A DNA stretch of 36,022 nt from a virus, in IMG/VR virus record IMGVR_UViG_3300036781_000178, positions 1-36,022 of that record, one strand, 5' to 3'. Positions 7,064 to 14,932 of the stretch are shown piece by piece; the stretch's first letter is position 1; every line of letters begins with the position of its first letter. The notes under the pieces are model-generated. The model searched no databases. It was not told where the DNA came from and saw nothing but the letters and a program-made list of their open reading frames with translations. The translations under genes were made by a program, and so were the position numbers.

Positions 7064-9145
7064 TCAGGCGCCCTGGACCGCCAGCGCCACGGCGACTGGG
7101 CGCACCCAGATCGGCATCGCGCTGAGTTTGAAGGTCTCGCCGGCCTCGGCCAGCAGGATCGTCTGGAACATCACATTGGCGATTGCCTGAGCTGCCGCCG
7201 GCGGGACCGCGTTGCCGATGCGCTCGCGCCATTCCTGATCGCTTTTCCCTTCCATTTGGAAAGCATGCCGATTCGGCACGACGTGCCATATCCCGGTGAC
7301 TTCGTCCTGTTCGTAGTCCCAGCCCCAGCATTCCTCCGGATCGACCAGGCTTTGCAGCGCCGCCAGCTCCAACGTGGTGAAGGGGCGATGCCAAGTGCCG
7401 TCAAGCGCGCGGATGTACGCCACGAGCTTTTGATTCAGCGCCGGCATGGATGCCGGACGCGGATCGGCAACGGACCATTTGCCGTTGTCATGCCCCGCCG
7501 CCGCGCTTACGGCGCCGCTGGGGGCTTCCCAGTGCTGCACGCCGTAGTGCCCTGCCGTCAGGTAAGCATCGCCCTTGCCGCGCGCCAGGTTGGGCCGGGG
7601 ATCGGCTACCGCGTAGGCGCCGCTGTCGTCACCGCCGATGACTGTGCCGGCAGACGCATCGAAAGGCGTCACCATGTACTTGCTGAACAGGGGCCCGGCC
7701 GGCGGGCGCGGATCGCTAACGGCAAAGGCGCCCTGCCCGGTCGTGCTGCCGCTGATGATCGTGCCAGCGGCGGCGCCGAAGTCGGTAACCGGATATTTCC
7801 CGAAGGTGCCCGGTGATGGGCGCGGATCAGCGACCGCCTGGCCAGGCCCGCCGGCGCTGGTGACGGCGCCGGTAGCGGCATCCCATCCGACGATGCGGAA
7901 GCAGTTGTTGAACTTCGGCGCGCCGAGGTGGCGCGGGTCTGCGACCGCGTAGGCGCCCTGGCCAGGGTTCTGCTGCCCAGCTATTGCACCGGTACTGTCC
8001 GTCCAGTTGTGGACCCCGTAGGCCTGTCCATCGGACCATTTAGCGGACTGGTCGAAACGCACATCAGCGACAGCAAAGCGGCCATTGCTGGGCAGTGATT
8101 CGCCCGCCACCGCTCCGCTTGGCTGCTCCCAACCCACCACCCCGCCGCCGGCTGCATAGAGTTCCTGGCGGGGATCGGCGACGGCGAACGCCCCATTGGT
8201 CGGCAGCCCTCGGCTGGTGATGGCGCCCATGGAATCATCCCATCCGTTGACGCCGAGGTTGGTGCGCTGCATTTCCGGCACCAGCAGGAAATCGCGCAAG
8301 TGCCCGTTTTCCACCGCCAGCTCGTTCAGGCTGCGCCAGTCGCTACCGGCTTTGACGAAAGCGAGGCGCAACCAGGTCTTCATCTGCAACTGGGGGATGC
8401 GGTGCATTGGGCCGCCGCGCAGGTCGCCGGGCAGCGGCATCTGGCTCAAAATCTCCCCGACGCCGCGAAGGTTATGCTTCTCCGGCTCGTACAGCGAGGC
8501 CGGGACCTGCTCCATGTGCCGCGCCACCAACAGGAAGCGCTTGCGGCTCTGCGCCAGTTCGCCCAGTTCGCCGCAGTCGTGCGTGGTTTCGGCGACGGCG
8601 TAGCCATAGGCGCGGAACAACGCGATGATCTGATCCAACAGGCTACGGCCGCGCGTGGCAATGCGGGGCACGTTCTCGAAGACGATCAGCTTGATCGGCT
8701 TGTCTTTGTAGGCTTCAAGCATCAGCCAGACGCCGCGCAGGGTAAGGCGGTTCAGCGCCTGGTACTTGTCGGTCTTGCTCTTACTCTCCGACAGCAGGCC
8801 GGAGAATCCCTTGCATGGCGCCGACAAGAAGACCACATCCGGGTCCTCGTTGCTGAAAGCCATGTGAATATCGGCGGTGGTCGCTTCGCGCCAGCCTGGG
8901 GGCGGCATGTGGCCATGAAAGGCGAGGTATTGTTCCAGATCGAACAGGTCCAGCACGGTGCCCCGGACGCCGGAGCGGTTTTCGAAGTCCTTGATGACGC
9001 CGGGATGCACGTCGATGCCGCCGATGCAGCGCCCGCGCGCCTCGATGTTGCCGACGCGGGCGTGGCCGCGATTGAAGCCGCGCGCGCCGCCGCCTGCGCC
9101 ACAGAAAAAATGAGCGTGTTTGATCACGCGAATGTCGAGCGCCAT
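7064..9145 (-). CDS. DNA cytosine-C5 methyltransferase with internal repeats
   Basis: 693 residues; transfers methyl from S-adenosylmethionine to C5 of cytosine in DNA. The start at ATG 9145 overlaps the preceding stop (TAATG). Motif I is HFFCGAGGGARGF (13-25), motif IV is SAPCKGFSG with catalytic Cys111, motif VI is FENV (156-159), motif VIII is QSRKR (199-203) and motif X is RIGNAVPP (642-649). The target-recognition region (about 305-565) is replaced or expanded by seven imperfect copies of a 35-45 residue unit ending AVADPR, which explains the unusual length (usual 300-450). No restriction endonuclease is adjacent, so it is probably an orphan enzyme protecting phage DNA or altering expression. 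Confidence 0.92.
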   Translation of the reverse strand: MALDIRVIKHAHFFCGAGGGARGFNRGHARVGNIEARGRCIGGIDVHPGVIKDFENRSGVRGTVLDLFDLEQYLAFHGHMPPPGWREATTADIHMAFSNEDPDVVFLSAPCKGFSGLLSESKSKTDKYQALNRLTLRGVWLMLEAYKDKPIKLIVFENVPRIATRGRSLLDQIIALFRAYGYAVAETTHDCGELGELAQSRKRFLLVARHMEQVPASLYEPEKHNLRGVGEILSQMPLPGDLRGGPMHRIPQLQMKTWLRLAFVKAGSDWRSLNELAVENGHLRDFLLVPEMQRTNLGVNGWDDSMGAITSRGLPTNGAFAVADPRQELYAAGGGVVGWEQPSGAVAGESLPSNGRFAVADVRFDQSAKWSDGQAYGVHNWTDSTGAIAGQQNPGQGAYAVADPRHLGAPKFNNCFRIVGWDAATGAVTSAGGPGQAVADPRPSPGTFGKYPVTDFGAAAGTIISGSTTGQGAFAVSDPRPPAGPLFSKYMVTPFDASAGTVIGGDDSGAYAVADPRPNLARGKGDAYLTAGHYGVQHWEAPSGAVSAAAGHDNGKWSVADPRPASMPALNQKLVAYIRALDGTWHRPFTTLELAALQSLVDPEECWGWDYEQDEVTGIWHVVPNRHAFQMEGKSDQEWRERIGNAVPPAAAQAIANVMFQTILLAEAGETFKLSAMPIWVRPVAVALAVQGA
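7450..8235 (-). repeat. Seven in-frame tandem repeats in the methyltransferase
   Basis: Each unit contains G-A/T-I/V followed some 10 residues later by a G-x-A-V-A-D-P-R-like block. On the plus strand this appears as recurring GGGCGCGGATC-type tracts (for example near 7458, 7600, 7708, 7820 and 7936). Units are divergent, so the array is old or under selection for diversity. Confidence 0.75.
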
Positions 9146-9405
9146 TAGGCGAGTTCCTTTTCTTTTGCGTTGTAGCCGGCCAAAAACGCAGCTTCCAGAC
9201 GGTTGCGGAGATACGGCCCGCTGGTGACGCCGGACTGCAAGCGCTCGCCTTCCGGGCTTGCCATGAAGACGTCGCGCGCCATCGCGATGGCGGAGCGGTG
9301 ATCTCGCTGCGCCAGGTCCGGCGCCTGGCAGGGGCCTAGGCCGCAATCAGCACAGGTGCTGGGGTAGCCGTGGCCCTCGTTATGGAGAACGTGCGCGCAA
9401 GTCAT
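9145..9405 (-). CDS. Small zinc-binding hypothetical protein
   Basis: 86 residues from ATG 9405, overlapping the stop of the YdaS-like gene (ATGA). The N-terminal part has a metal-binding pattern (CAHVLHNEGHGYPSTCADCG, then C). The C-terminal part is a helix with LRNRLEAAFLAGYNAKEKELA, a form common at the end of phage proteins of this size. The longer frame upstream is arginine-rich shadow of the neighbour. Function unknown. Confidence 0.7.
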   Translation of the reverse strand: MTCAHVLHNEGHGYPSTCADCGLGPCQAPDLAQRDHRSAIAMARDVFMASPEGERLQSGVTSGPYLRNRLEAAFLAGYNAKEKELA

Positions 9406-10028
9406 GCCGCTCTGCTCCCTGGCGACCGACAGCCGCCCCAGGCTCCGGTGCGAGGCCCAGGCGCCGCCTGTTCTTGAAGGGCGCGCAGGTAGGCCCAGTC
9501 GACGTCCGGGCGCAGGGCTTCGCAGCGCACGGCGCGGCCGGTGGCGCGTTCGATGGCGGGGCAGTGTTCGGCGGGAATGGAGCGGCGGTTGAGCCAGTTC
9601 CAGACGTGCGACTGGCTCAGCCCGATTGCCGAAGCAAGCGCAGATTGTCCGCCGCAAAAAGTGATAGCTTCTTGGAGCGCTTCCACCCCGGTCGCTATCG
9701 CCGGGCGCGGGGGCATCAGCAGCATGTACAGCTCGCTGATCAACTGCCGGCACTGCGCATGCGAAGCGGTGACTTCCGGATGGTCGACCAGGTACTCGGC
9801 GCGCGCCAGCGGGGAATCGGCGGGGCCGCGGTCGGCTTTGCCGCTGTCGCCCGCCACCGGTTGCGCCAGGCCGTGCGCGATCGGCCGGCAGACCGGACAC
9901 GGCGCGCCGGCGGCATCCTCGCCGGTGCAGTCGCAGGCGTAGCAGTGGCCGGGCTGGTATTCGCGCAGGTCGAACCAGCGATCGATCGCGGGGGCGTCGG
10001 GACCGTGGCCGTTGTGGAAATGGCGCAT
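9402..10028 (-). CDS. YdaS-type helix-turn-helix regulator with zinc-ribbon N-terminus
   Basis: 208 residues. Residues about 115-180 form a YdaS/Cro-like DNA-binding domain: ALQEAITFCGGQSALASAIG, then SQSHVWNWLNRRSIPAEHCP and IERATGRAVRCEALRPDVDW. The YdaS family includes phage Cro-like repressors. The N-terminal part has a four-Cys cluster (HCYACDCTGEDAAGAPCPVC) that probably binds zinc. A second YdaS-like protein is encoded at the rightward promoter (24644). Its place in the middle of the early operon suggests feedback control, which is an inference. Confidence 0.8.
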   Translation of the reverse strand: MRHFHNGHGPDAPAIDRWFDLREYQPGHCYACDCTGEDAAGAPCPVCRPIAHGLAQPVAGDSGKADRGPADSPLARAEYLVDHPEVTASHAQCRQLISELYMLLMPPRPAIATGVEALQEAITFCGGQSALASAIGLSQSHVWNWLNRRSIPAEHCPAIERATGRAVRCEALRPDVDWAYLRALQEQAAPGPRTGAWGGCRSPGSRAA

Positions 10029-10030
10029 GC

Positions 10031-10627
10031 TCAGGCCTCCAGCGCGCGGAAGGCCGCCACCAGCGCTGCCTTGGTGGAGTTGTAAAGATCACTGGAGGCC
10101 GAGACCTCTGCGTCGGTCGGCTCCTGCGCGGTATCGCCCTCGAAGGCCTTGTCGTCCCGCAGGTCCGCCTCATCGGCGGCGATGTGCGCGGCCGCGAAGT
10201 CCTTGGCGGCCTTGACGAACGCTTCTTCCGCCTGGTCGCGCGGCGATGGCTCAGCGGTGAAATGGGTCTCCGCCAGCATGACCCGCATCAAGTCGTCGGG
10301 GGTCGGAGCGTTCACCGGGGTCTCGCCGGATTTGGTATGCGCGAGTGAATTGATCGTGCGGATCAACTCCATAGCGCCGACCAGGGTGGCCTGGCCAAGC
10401 CCGACAGCCTTGCGCCCGTTTTTCAACTGGTAGTTCATCATCGAGAACACCAGGTCGCGCGCTTCTGCGACTTTGGCCGGCTCTTCGCCGTGAAGCTCCC
10501 GCAGGGACGCCCAGAGCCAGACCAGCGTCGGCGCGTGGCAGTCGCGGCCCAGCAGGATGAACATCGGCTCATCGGGTTTTGCGTTGGCGTAGCAGTCAAA
10601 TGCGCCAGGATCGTTTTTGGTGCCCAT
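10031..10627 (-). CDS. Phage hypothetical protein
   Basis: 198 residues. The opening GAFDCYANAKPDEPMFILLG followed by RDCHAPTLVWLWASLR is typical of a phage family of unknown function. The middle is helical; the C-terminal half is acidic and alanine-rich and ends TKAALVAAFRALEA. The start overlaps the reverse transcriptase stop (TAATG), so it is coupled to the DGR in the same message although it is not a known DGR component. Confidence 0.75.
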   Translation of the reverse strand: MGTKNDPGAFDCYANAKPDEPMFILLGRDCHAPTLVWLWASLRELHGEEPAKVAEARDLVFSMMNYQLKNGRKAVGLGQATLVGAMELIRTINSLAHTKSGETPVNAPTPDDLMRVMLAETHFTAEPSPRDQAEEAFVKAAKDFAAAHIAADEADLRDDKAFEGDTAQEPTDAEVSASSDLYNSTKAALVAAFRALEA

Positions 10628-12048
10628 TAGGCCCTCCGGTAGGTTTGGGTGAGTTGCTTGTTGATTGAGTGACCACGGCGGCGCAGGATGTTCGCCAGCC
10701 GGGCGCGGTCGTGATGGGAACCCGTGGCTTGGCCGAAAACGCCGAAATAGCTGTTGGCCGTGACGAAAAGGGCTTCGCCTGCAAGGGATTCCACGCGCGA
10801 AAGTGCTTCGCGATAGGTCCGCCGGCGGGTGTAACGGTGATGGGGCTTGATCACCTGACCGACAAAATCCACGCCCCGATCGACCGGCTGCAGGATGGTT
10901 TTCGAGGGGTTCAGGCGCACCGCCAACGCCGCAGGCAGCCAGGAGTCGAGGTCCGCGAGAATTTCGTTCAGTCGCCCGGGCTCGCCCAGGAATAGGAAGT
11001 CATCGACGTACCGGATGTAATGTCGGCTGCGCAGGACGTGCTTCGCCCGCTGGTCGAGCTCATTCAGGTAGACATTGGCCAAGAACTGGCTGGAGAGATT
11101 CCCGATCGGGAGGCCGTTTTCTGCCGACTGGTTGATCAGGCGCTTGTGCGGCGGCACCTTTTCAAGCAGCTTGGGGTTGCCGCGAAACTGGAAGTTCTCG
11201 CGAACATCGTGAAACAGGACGCGGCCGGCGAGGTCCAACCACCAAGGCTCGGGGATGTGGCGCGCCAGGAGGCCAAACAGGATCGGCTTGTTGATCGTGA
11301 CGAAGAAATTCGCCAGGTCGCACTTCAGATAGTGGACGGGCTTCGTCCAATTCTCGGTCGCGCTCCGGATCTTCGATTCCAGGCGTTGGGCGGCATAGAG
11401 CGTGCCGCGGCCCGGGATGCAGGCACACGAATCAGCGATGAACATCGCGTGGAAACGCGCGGCAACGCGGTTGTAAAGGAGATGATGGACGATCCGATCG
11501 CGAAAGTCCGCCGCCCAGACCTCGCGGGATTTTGGGCGGGTGATGACGAAACAGATGCTTCGGCCGGGCGCGTAGGTGCCGGCGCGCAGCTCGTCATCCA
11601 GCGTGCCAAGGTTGCGCTCGAGGTTGACTTCGAAGGCCAGCGCGGAGGCGGTGTTTCGCTTCGTGCGCCGGCAGTCGAAATACGCGGCTACGAGCTCCGC
11701 GAAGGTGAAGTCTGCATGGTGGCGCGCGGATGGGGTAAATTGATCTGCGGACGGCACGGGCTCGGTACTCGTTGTTCTTGTGGTTGTTGTTCTGGTTGCC
11801 GTTAGCGAAGTTCTGCATCCAGGCATAGTCCGAGTTCTGAGCGTGCTGCGTCCATTCGCGCTATCTACGTCGCCCCGCCGAGCATCGATGGCCTTCAGCG
11901 GGGAAACTGCACCGGACCGGGCCTGCTGACTCGCAGCGGTATCCGGGATGTGCATGTCCGTGGCCTTGTGAGCCAGGGGCGCGACCAGATTAAAAGTCGC
12001 ACTGTCCGGGCGGCCGTGACCACTCGGAAACTGGCGATCGCTATTCAT
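10627..12048 (-). CDS. Diversity-generating retroelement reverse transcriptase
   Basis: Copies the template repeat RNA into adenine-mutagenised cDNA. From ATG 12048, whose 8 bp overlap with avd implies coupling, the frame is 473 residues. DGR-type motifs: the motif A Asp in LKCDLANFF (Asp243), GLPIGNLSSQFLANVYLNEL (312-331) with the DGR-typical SQ in place of SP, and IRYVDDF (catalytic Asp349-Asp350). The C-terminal thumb contains NPSKTILQPVDRGVDFVGQV. The recognisable enzyme begins near residue 114 (FTFAELVAAYFDCRR). Residues 66-102 are the template repeat read in another frame and are threonine-rich. An in-frame GTG at 11757, inside the TR, would give 376 residues, the usual DGR size, so the start is uncertain. 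Confidence 0.96.
   Translation of the reverse strand: MNSDRQFPSGHGRPDSATFNLVAPLAHKATDMHIPDTAASQQARSGAVSPLKAIDARRGDVDSANGRSTLRTRTMPGCRTSLTATRTTTTRTTSTEPVPSADQFTPSARHHADFTFAELVAAYFDCRRTKRNTASALAFEVNLERNLGTLDDELRAGTYAPGRSICFVITRPKSREVWAADFRDRIVHHLLYNRVAARFHAMFIADSCACIPGRGTLYAAQRLESKIRSATENWTKPVHYLKCDLANFFVTINKPILFGLLARHIPEPWWLDLAGRVLFHDVRENFQFRGNPKLLEKVPPHKRLINQSAENGLPIGNLSSQFLANVYLNELDQRAKHVLRSRHYIRYVDDFLFLGEPGRLNEILADLDSWLPAALAVRLNPSKTILQPVDRGVDFVGQVIKPHHRYTRRRTYREALSRVESLAGEALFVTANSYFGVFGQATGSHHDRARLANILRRRGHSINKQLTQTYRRA
11743..11851 (-). repeat. DGR template repeat (TR)
   Basis: An adenine-rich repeat on the minus strand. In the target frame it would encode a run of AAC codons (AWMQNFANGNQNNNHKNNEY). 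The 3' end (plus strand 11745-11771, starting CTGCGGACGGC) is identical to VR1 and VR2 and is the candidate initiation-of-mutagenic-homing region. The rest differs from the three VRs almost only where the minus strand has A. It lies between avd and the reverse transcriptase core, inside the reverse transcriptase open frame. Confidence 0.95.
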
Positions 12049-12385
12049 AATGCTTTTTCCATCCGTTGGCCTGCTTGCCGATCGAGTTCGTGTGCTCGAC
12101 CGCCTGGGCGTATTGCGGCTGCGAAATCAGCTTCAGGTCCTGGCAAAGGCGAAGCGTGATCTGGACAACCTCAAGCCGCTCAAGGATCTTCTGCAGGTGC
12201 GGGACCTTGTCATCGGCGGAATTCGCCCGATAGATCAAGAGCACCACGGCGACGCATTCCTTGCGAAGCTCGGTGCCGAGGTCGGACTTAAAATCCCTCG
12301 GCATGTTGCGGACGAAAGCCGCGACGAGCTTGAGCAAGTCGTACGTCACCTTGTAGATCGGCAATTTGGCGTGTGGGGCGACCAT
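12041..12385 (-). CDS. avd: DGR accessory variability determinant Avd
   Basis: 114 residues, helical throughout and basic. It matches the Avd/four-helix-bundle family: LPIYKVTYDLLKLVAAFVRN, PRDFKSDLGTELRKECVAVV, LLIYRANSADDKVPHLQKIL, LEVVQITLRLCQDLKLISQ and a final GKQANGWKKHYE. Avd forms a pentamer that binds the reverse transcriptase and template RNA and is required for mutagenic retrohoming (family knowledge). It starts 16 bp after the VR1 target stop and overlaps the reverse transcriptase ATG, giving the order target-avd-TR-RT. Confidence 0.93.
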   Translation of the reverse strand: MVAPHAKLPIYKVTYDLLKLVAAFVRNMPRDFKSDLGTELRKECVAVVLLIYRANSADDKVPHLQKILERLEVVQITLRLCQDLKLISQPQYAQAVEHTNSIGKQANGWKKHYE

Positions 12386-12401
12386 GCTGAAAATTGTTAA
12401 A

Positions 12402-12923
12402 TTACTGAATGACTAATCTGCGGACGGCACGGGCTCGGTACTCGCCGCCCTTGCGGTAGCCGTACTGGTCGCCGTAAGCGAAGTCCTGCACCCAGGCACA
12501 GTCCGAGCCCTGAGCGTGCTGCTCGGAAGTCCAGTGCCAGTTTTCGGAAAACTCGCCATTGAGGTTCCGAAACAGCGTGAGGCCGTCATAGCGGGTCATC
12601 AGCGACCAGTCGTCGAAGCCTTCGGTCCGCAGATCGCCGGCCCAAGCCTTGGCCGCTTCCCAGTCAAGACGATGTTCACGCTCGGTCTGGGCGAGGACCA
12701 GGTGACACGCCCGGCCGTCATCGGTGATCGAGAGGCCGGCGTAAATGCCGCCCTGCCCCGCCCAGACTTCGCCGATCGCCGGCGGAGTCATGATTGCTGC
12801 GGGTGATGCGCCGCCCTTGCGCATGAGGTCCGCCAGCCAGAGGCGGCCCAGCGTTTCGGCATCGATCGAGACATCAGCCCCGGCAATCTTGAGGTGCACC
12901 GGGCCTTTCGTGAGAGTTTCCAT
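12402..12923 (-). CDS. DGR target protein 1 (carries VR1)
   Basis: 173 residues from ATG 12923 with an AAGGA site upstream; the longer upstream frame is shadow of target 2. The N-terminus (1-50) is helical. Residues 51-80 read IGEVWAGQGGIYAGLSITDD and CHLVLAQ, and a DDWSLMTRYDGLTLF segment follows. The C-terminal part from WHWTSEQHAQ to EYRARAVRRLVIQ is the diversified region. This is the C-type-lectin-like/DUF1566-like scaffold on which DGR variable residues are displayed. About a dozen positions between 138 and 161 correspond to TR adenines. It is a paralogue of the VR3 protein. The ligand is unknown; expression from the early promoter argues against a tail fibre. Confidence 0.9.
   Translation of the reverse strand: METLTKGPVHLKIAGADVSIDAETLGRLWLADLMRKGGASPAAIMTPPAIGEVWAGQGGIYAGLSITDDGRACHLVLAQTEREHRLDWEAAKAWAGDLRTEGFDDWSLMTRYDGLTLFRNLNGEFSENWHWTSEQHAQGSDCAWVQDFAYGDQYGYRKGGEYRARAVRRLVIQ
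12416..12522 (-). repeat. DGR variable repeat 1 (VR1)
   Basis: Aligned without gaps to the TR. In the 77 bp variable core I count 16 differences, all at positions where the minus-strand TR has adenine. The 27 bp 3' segment is identical to the TR. Identity ends upstream at about 12522. Confidence 0.94.
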
Positions 12924-12976
12924 GTAGTTCCTTCGTGAATGAGGAGGTTTTCGCCGCCGTCGAAATGGTTGAATTG

Positions 12977-13591
12977 CTAAATTTTTAACCTGCGGACGGC
13001 ACGGGCTCGGTACTCGCCGCCCTTGCGGCTGAGGTCCTGGTAGCCGCCAGCGAAGCCCTGCAGCCAGGCACACGCCGAGTCCTGAGCGCGCTGCGTAGAG
13101 GACCAGTACCAGGCCTCTTCGAACGCTTCAGCGCCGCCCGAGGCAAAGGCCGGCACCTGGGTGATTGCCGGAAGCGCATCGGTATAGGGATAGCCAGGCG
13201 GTACGCTGCTGGGGTTGTCGCCATCGCGATATCCCAGGTTTTTCCGCGTCGTCGGCTTGAAGTGGCGGTACAGCAATTCCAGTTGGTCGCGCGCAGGCAG
13301 ATGCCAATCGGTCTCGCCATCGATATCCAGGCTGAGGACGGATTGCGCCAGCGGGCTGCCAGCTTCGGCCATCGCGCGGGTGTTCGACATGCCGTCGAAA
13401 AAGCTCAGGGCGCCGGCGACGGACTTCAGGTTCTTGTTCCAGCGGACGGGCGCGAAGTCGCCGATCTTTCCGGAGACGATCAGCAGGCAGAGCTGATCAC
13501 CCTCGAGATAGCGGCCTGCGTAGTAGCCGCCGGCGAACGGGGTGCCGACGACGTCGGGGATGCTGATTGCTGCTGCGGTGAGTGCGTTCAT
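12977..13591 (-). CDS. DGR target protein 2 (carries VR2), DUF1566-like
   Basis: 204 residues from ATG 13591, preceded by a strong GGAAGGAA site. Residues 15-40 (VGTPFAGGYYAGRYLEGDQL) parallel the YAG segment of targets 1 and 3. Residues 90-110 (DIDGETDWHLPARDQLELLY) and 161-166 (WYWSST) match the DUF1566/Lcl C-terminal family, a formylglycine-generating-enzyme-like (C-type lectin) fold used by many DGR variable proteins. The VR spans about 166-201 and ends EYRARAVRRLKI. It is the longest and most divergent of the three targets and lies between rdgC and target 1. The binding partner is unknown. Confidence 0.9.
   Translation of the reverse strand: MNALTAAAISIPDVVGTPFAGGYYAGRYLEGDQLCLLIVSGKIGDFAPVRWNKNLKSVAGALSFFDGMSNTRAMAEAGSPLAQSVLSLDIDGETDWHLPARDQLELLYRHFKPTTRKNLGYRDGDNPSSVPPGYPYTDALPAITQVPAFASGGAEAFEEAWYWSSTQRAQDSACAWLQGFAGGYQDLSRKGGEYRARAVRRLKI
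12990..13096 (-). repeat. DGR variable repeat 2 (VR2)
   Basis: Gap-free alignment to the TR. I count 20 differences in the 77 bp core, 19 at template adenines and one (plus-strand 13073, G to C) elsewhere. The 27 bp 3' block is identical to the TR. It is the most heavily altered of the three repeats. Confidence 0.93.
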
Positions 13592-13653
13592 TTCCTTCCT
13601 TTCTTGGAGCGGGTTTGTGGTTGATGCAACGCGAGTGATCAACCGGAATTCTG

Positions 13654-14538
13654 TTAAGCGGAGTAACCGCCGAGGGCTTCGACCAGGCCGCTGATCACCC
13701 GGCTCATTTCGCCTGTGGTGATCGCGAAATCCGTGTCGAAGCGGTCGGCTTCTTCGAGATCGTCGGAAAAGACGCCCTCAAGGAACTTAATTTTCTTGAT
13801 CTGCAGTTGGTCGGTGAGCACGAACGAAACGCGGCCCTCGTACGCCATCGCCAGGCGCGTCGGGACCTTTCCGCCCTCGACGTGCTGCCGGACTTCGGCG
13901 ATATCCAGATGGTGACGGGCGTACTTCACGGTTGCCTGCATGTCATCGGTGGACTTCAGTTCGCATTCCCGGTCGACATCGAAATCGCCGGGCGAGCTGC
14001 GGCCGGCCAGCCAAAGTGCCATTGAGGCCGCCGGCGAGGAGGCAGTCGAGACTTGCGCGGCCGTCAAGCCCGGTACGGACTTGAACAGCAGAGTCAGCAC
14101 GTCCTCGGCCTTTTTCTGGCTGCCGACTTCGAGCGCGAGAACGCGCGCCGCGGGGTCGATCCACACCCAGATGCTTTCCTGTCGGGTGAAGGCCTGCGGG
14201 AGAAGCTGAAGGTAGGTGTCTTCGCGGATCTCGCGCGCCTGCTTCTTGCCGGGCTTGCGGCCGGTGATCTCTTCGATCTTGGCCATGCGCTCATCCGCCT
14301 TGCGGCGCACCACGGATGCCGGGAGCAGGCGCGATTCGACTTTGAACTGGAGAATCCAATGTCCACCGATGGCCTCCGCCAGGGCGCCATTCTCATCACC
14401 ACGCGGAGACACCCAGCCGGCGGACTTGTCCTGGCTGGGGAGGCATTCGGCGAAGCGCGCGGCCGTCAGACCCTCTTCCACTTGAGCGAGCGCCGGCAGG
14501 TTTGCGCCCAGGGTGTAAATGATGAGGTTTTTGAACAT
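13654..14538 (-). CDS. rdgC: Recombination-associated protein RdgC
   Basis: 294 residues from ATG 14538 (MFKNLIIYTLG), the canonical RdgC start. RdgC is a ring-shaped DNA-binding dimer that limits RecA loading and activity. Family landmarks are FVEC-like FAECLPSQDKSAGWVSPRGD, ILQFKVESRLLPASVVRRKADERMAKIEEITGR split by the GRKPGKKQAREI segment, QLLPQAFTRQESIWVWIDP, and the C-terminal RLAMAYEGRVSFVLTDQLQIKKIKFL. Phage copies are common in beta- and gammaproteobacteria. Here it stands between the exonuclease/annealase genes and the DGR targets. Confidence 0.92.
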   Translation of the reverse strand: MFKNLIIYTLGANLPALAQVEEGLTAARFAECLPSQDKSAGWVSPRGDENGALAEAIGGHWILQFKVESRLLPASVVRRKADERMAKIEEITGRKPGKKQAREIREDTYLQLLPQAFTRQESIWVWIDPAARVLALEVGSQKKAEDVLTLLFKSVPGLTAAQVSTASSPAASMALWLAGRSSPGDFDVDRECELKSTDDMQATVKYARHHLDIAEVRQHVEGGKVPTRLAMAYEGRVSFVLTDQLQIKKIKFLEGVFSDDLEEADRFDTDFAITTGEMSRVISGLVEALGGYSA

Positions 14539-14626
14539 GGTTTCTCGGTAAAGGGAGGGGCTCGGCGCTTTGGGCGCTAGAAGACAGGAGATTTTTCCCG
14601 CTGCGCTCCGCCCCATTGATCGGTTG

Positions 14627-14932
14627 CTATTTGGCTGTCACCAGCCCTTTTGATTTGAGCTTCAGGTATGTTTCGGCGTGACCGTGCCAAAACGCTATTT
14701 CGACCTCTTCGCGCGTCAGATGCGCGGGCAGCGCGTGCTGACCGTCAACCACCATGTGGCAGGGGTAGCAGGCATATGCGCCAAGTTCGTCCGCTGCCTT
14801 GTGCGCGCCGCCCTTCCCTGCCCGATGCGTATTCGGGTGGGCCAGGACGGTTTGCTCGGGATTGAACGAACAAACCTGCGGCAGGCGAACCGTGCAGTCC
14901 TCGTCGCGCGCGCTTTCGCGAATCTTGCTCAC
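14627..14932 (-). CDS. YbcO-like putative nuclease
   Basis: 101 residues from a GTG start that overlaps the preceding stop (GTGA). It reads MSKIRESARDEDCTVRLPQV, then CSFNPEQTVLAHPN and YACYPCHMVVDGQ. This is the pattern of the YbcO/DUF1364 family in lambdoid nin-like regions, thought to be HNH-like nucleases acting in phage recombination. The conserved Cys and His residues (CSFNPE, LAH, CYPCH) could coordinate metal. The activity is inferred from the family. Confidence 0.82.
   Translation of the reverse strand: MSKIRESARDEDCTVRLPQVCSFNPEQTVLAHPNTHRAGKGGAHKAADELGAYACYPCHMVVDGQHALPAHLTREEVEIAFWHGHAETYLKLKSKGLVTAK

Noticed and set aside
11162-11428. An 88-residue leftward frame with CPTPG-like segments within the RT
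   Set aside because: Lies wholly inside the reverse transcriptase in another frame and has no supporting start signal.
10627-12048. Group II intron or retron as explanation for the reverse transcriptase
   Set aside because: The motif has SQ in GLPIGNLSSQ as in DGR enzymes, there is no maturase domain and no visible msr-msd or intron structure, and TR/VR pairs are present.
12041-13642. Interpreting the recurring C-terminal repeats as recent simple gene duplication
   Set aside because: The differences from the TR fall almost only at adenines, which duplication and drift would not produce; Avd and an RT are adjacent.
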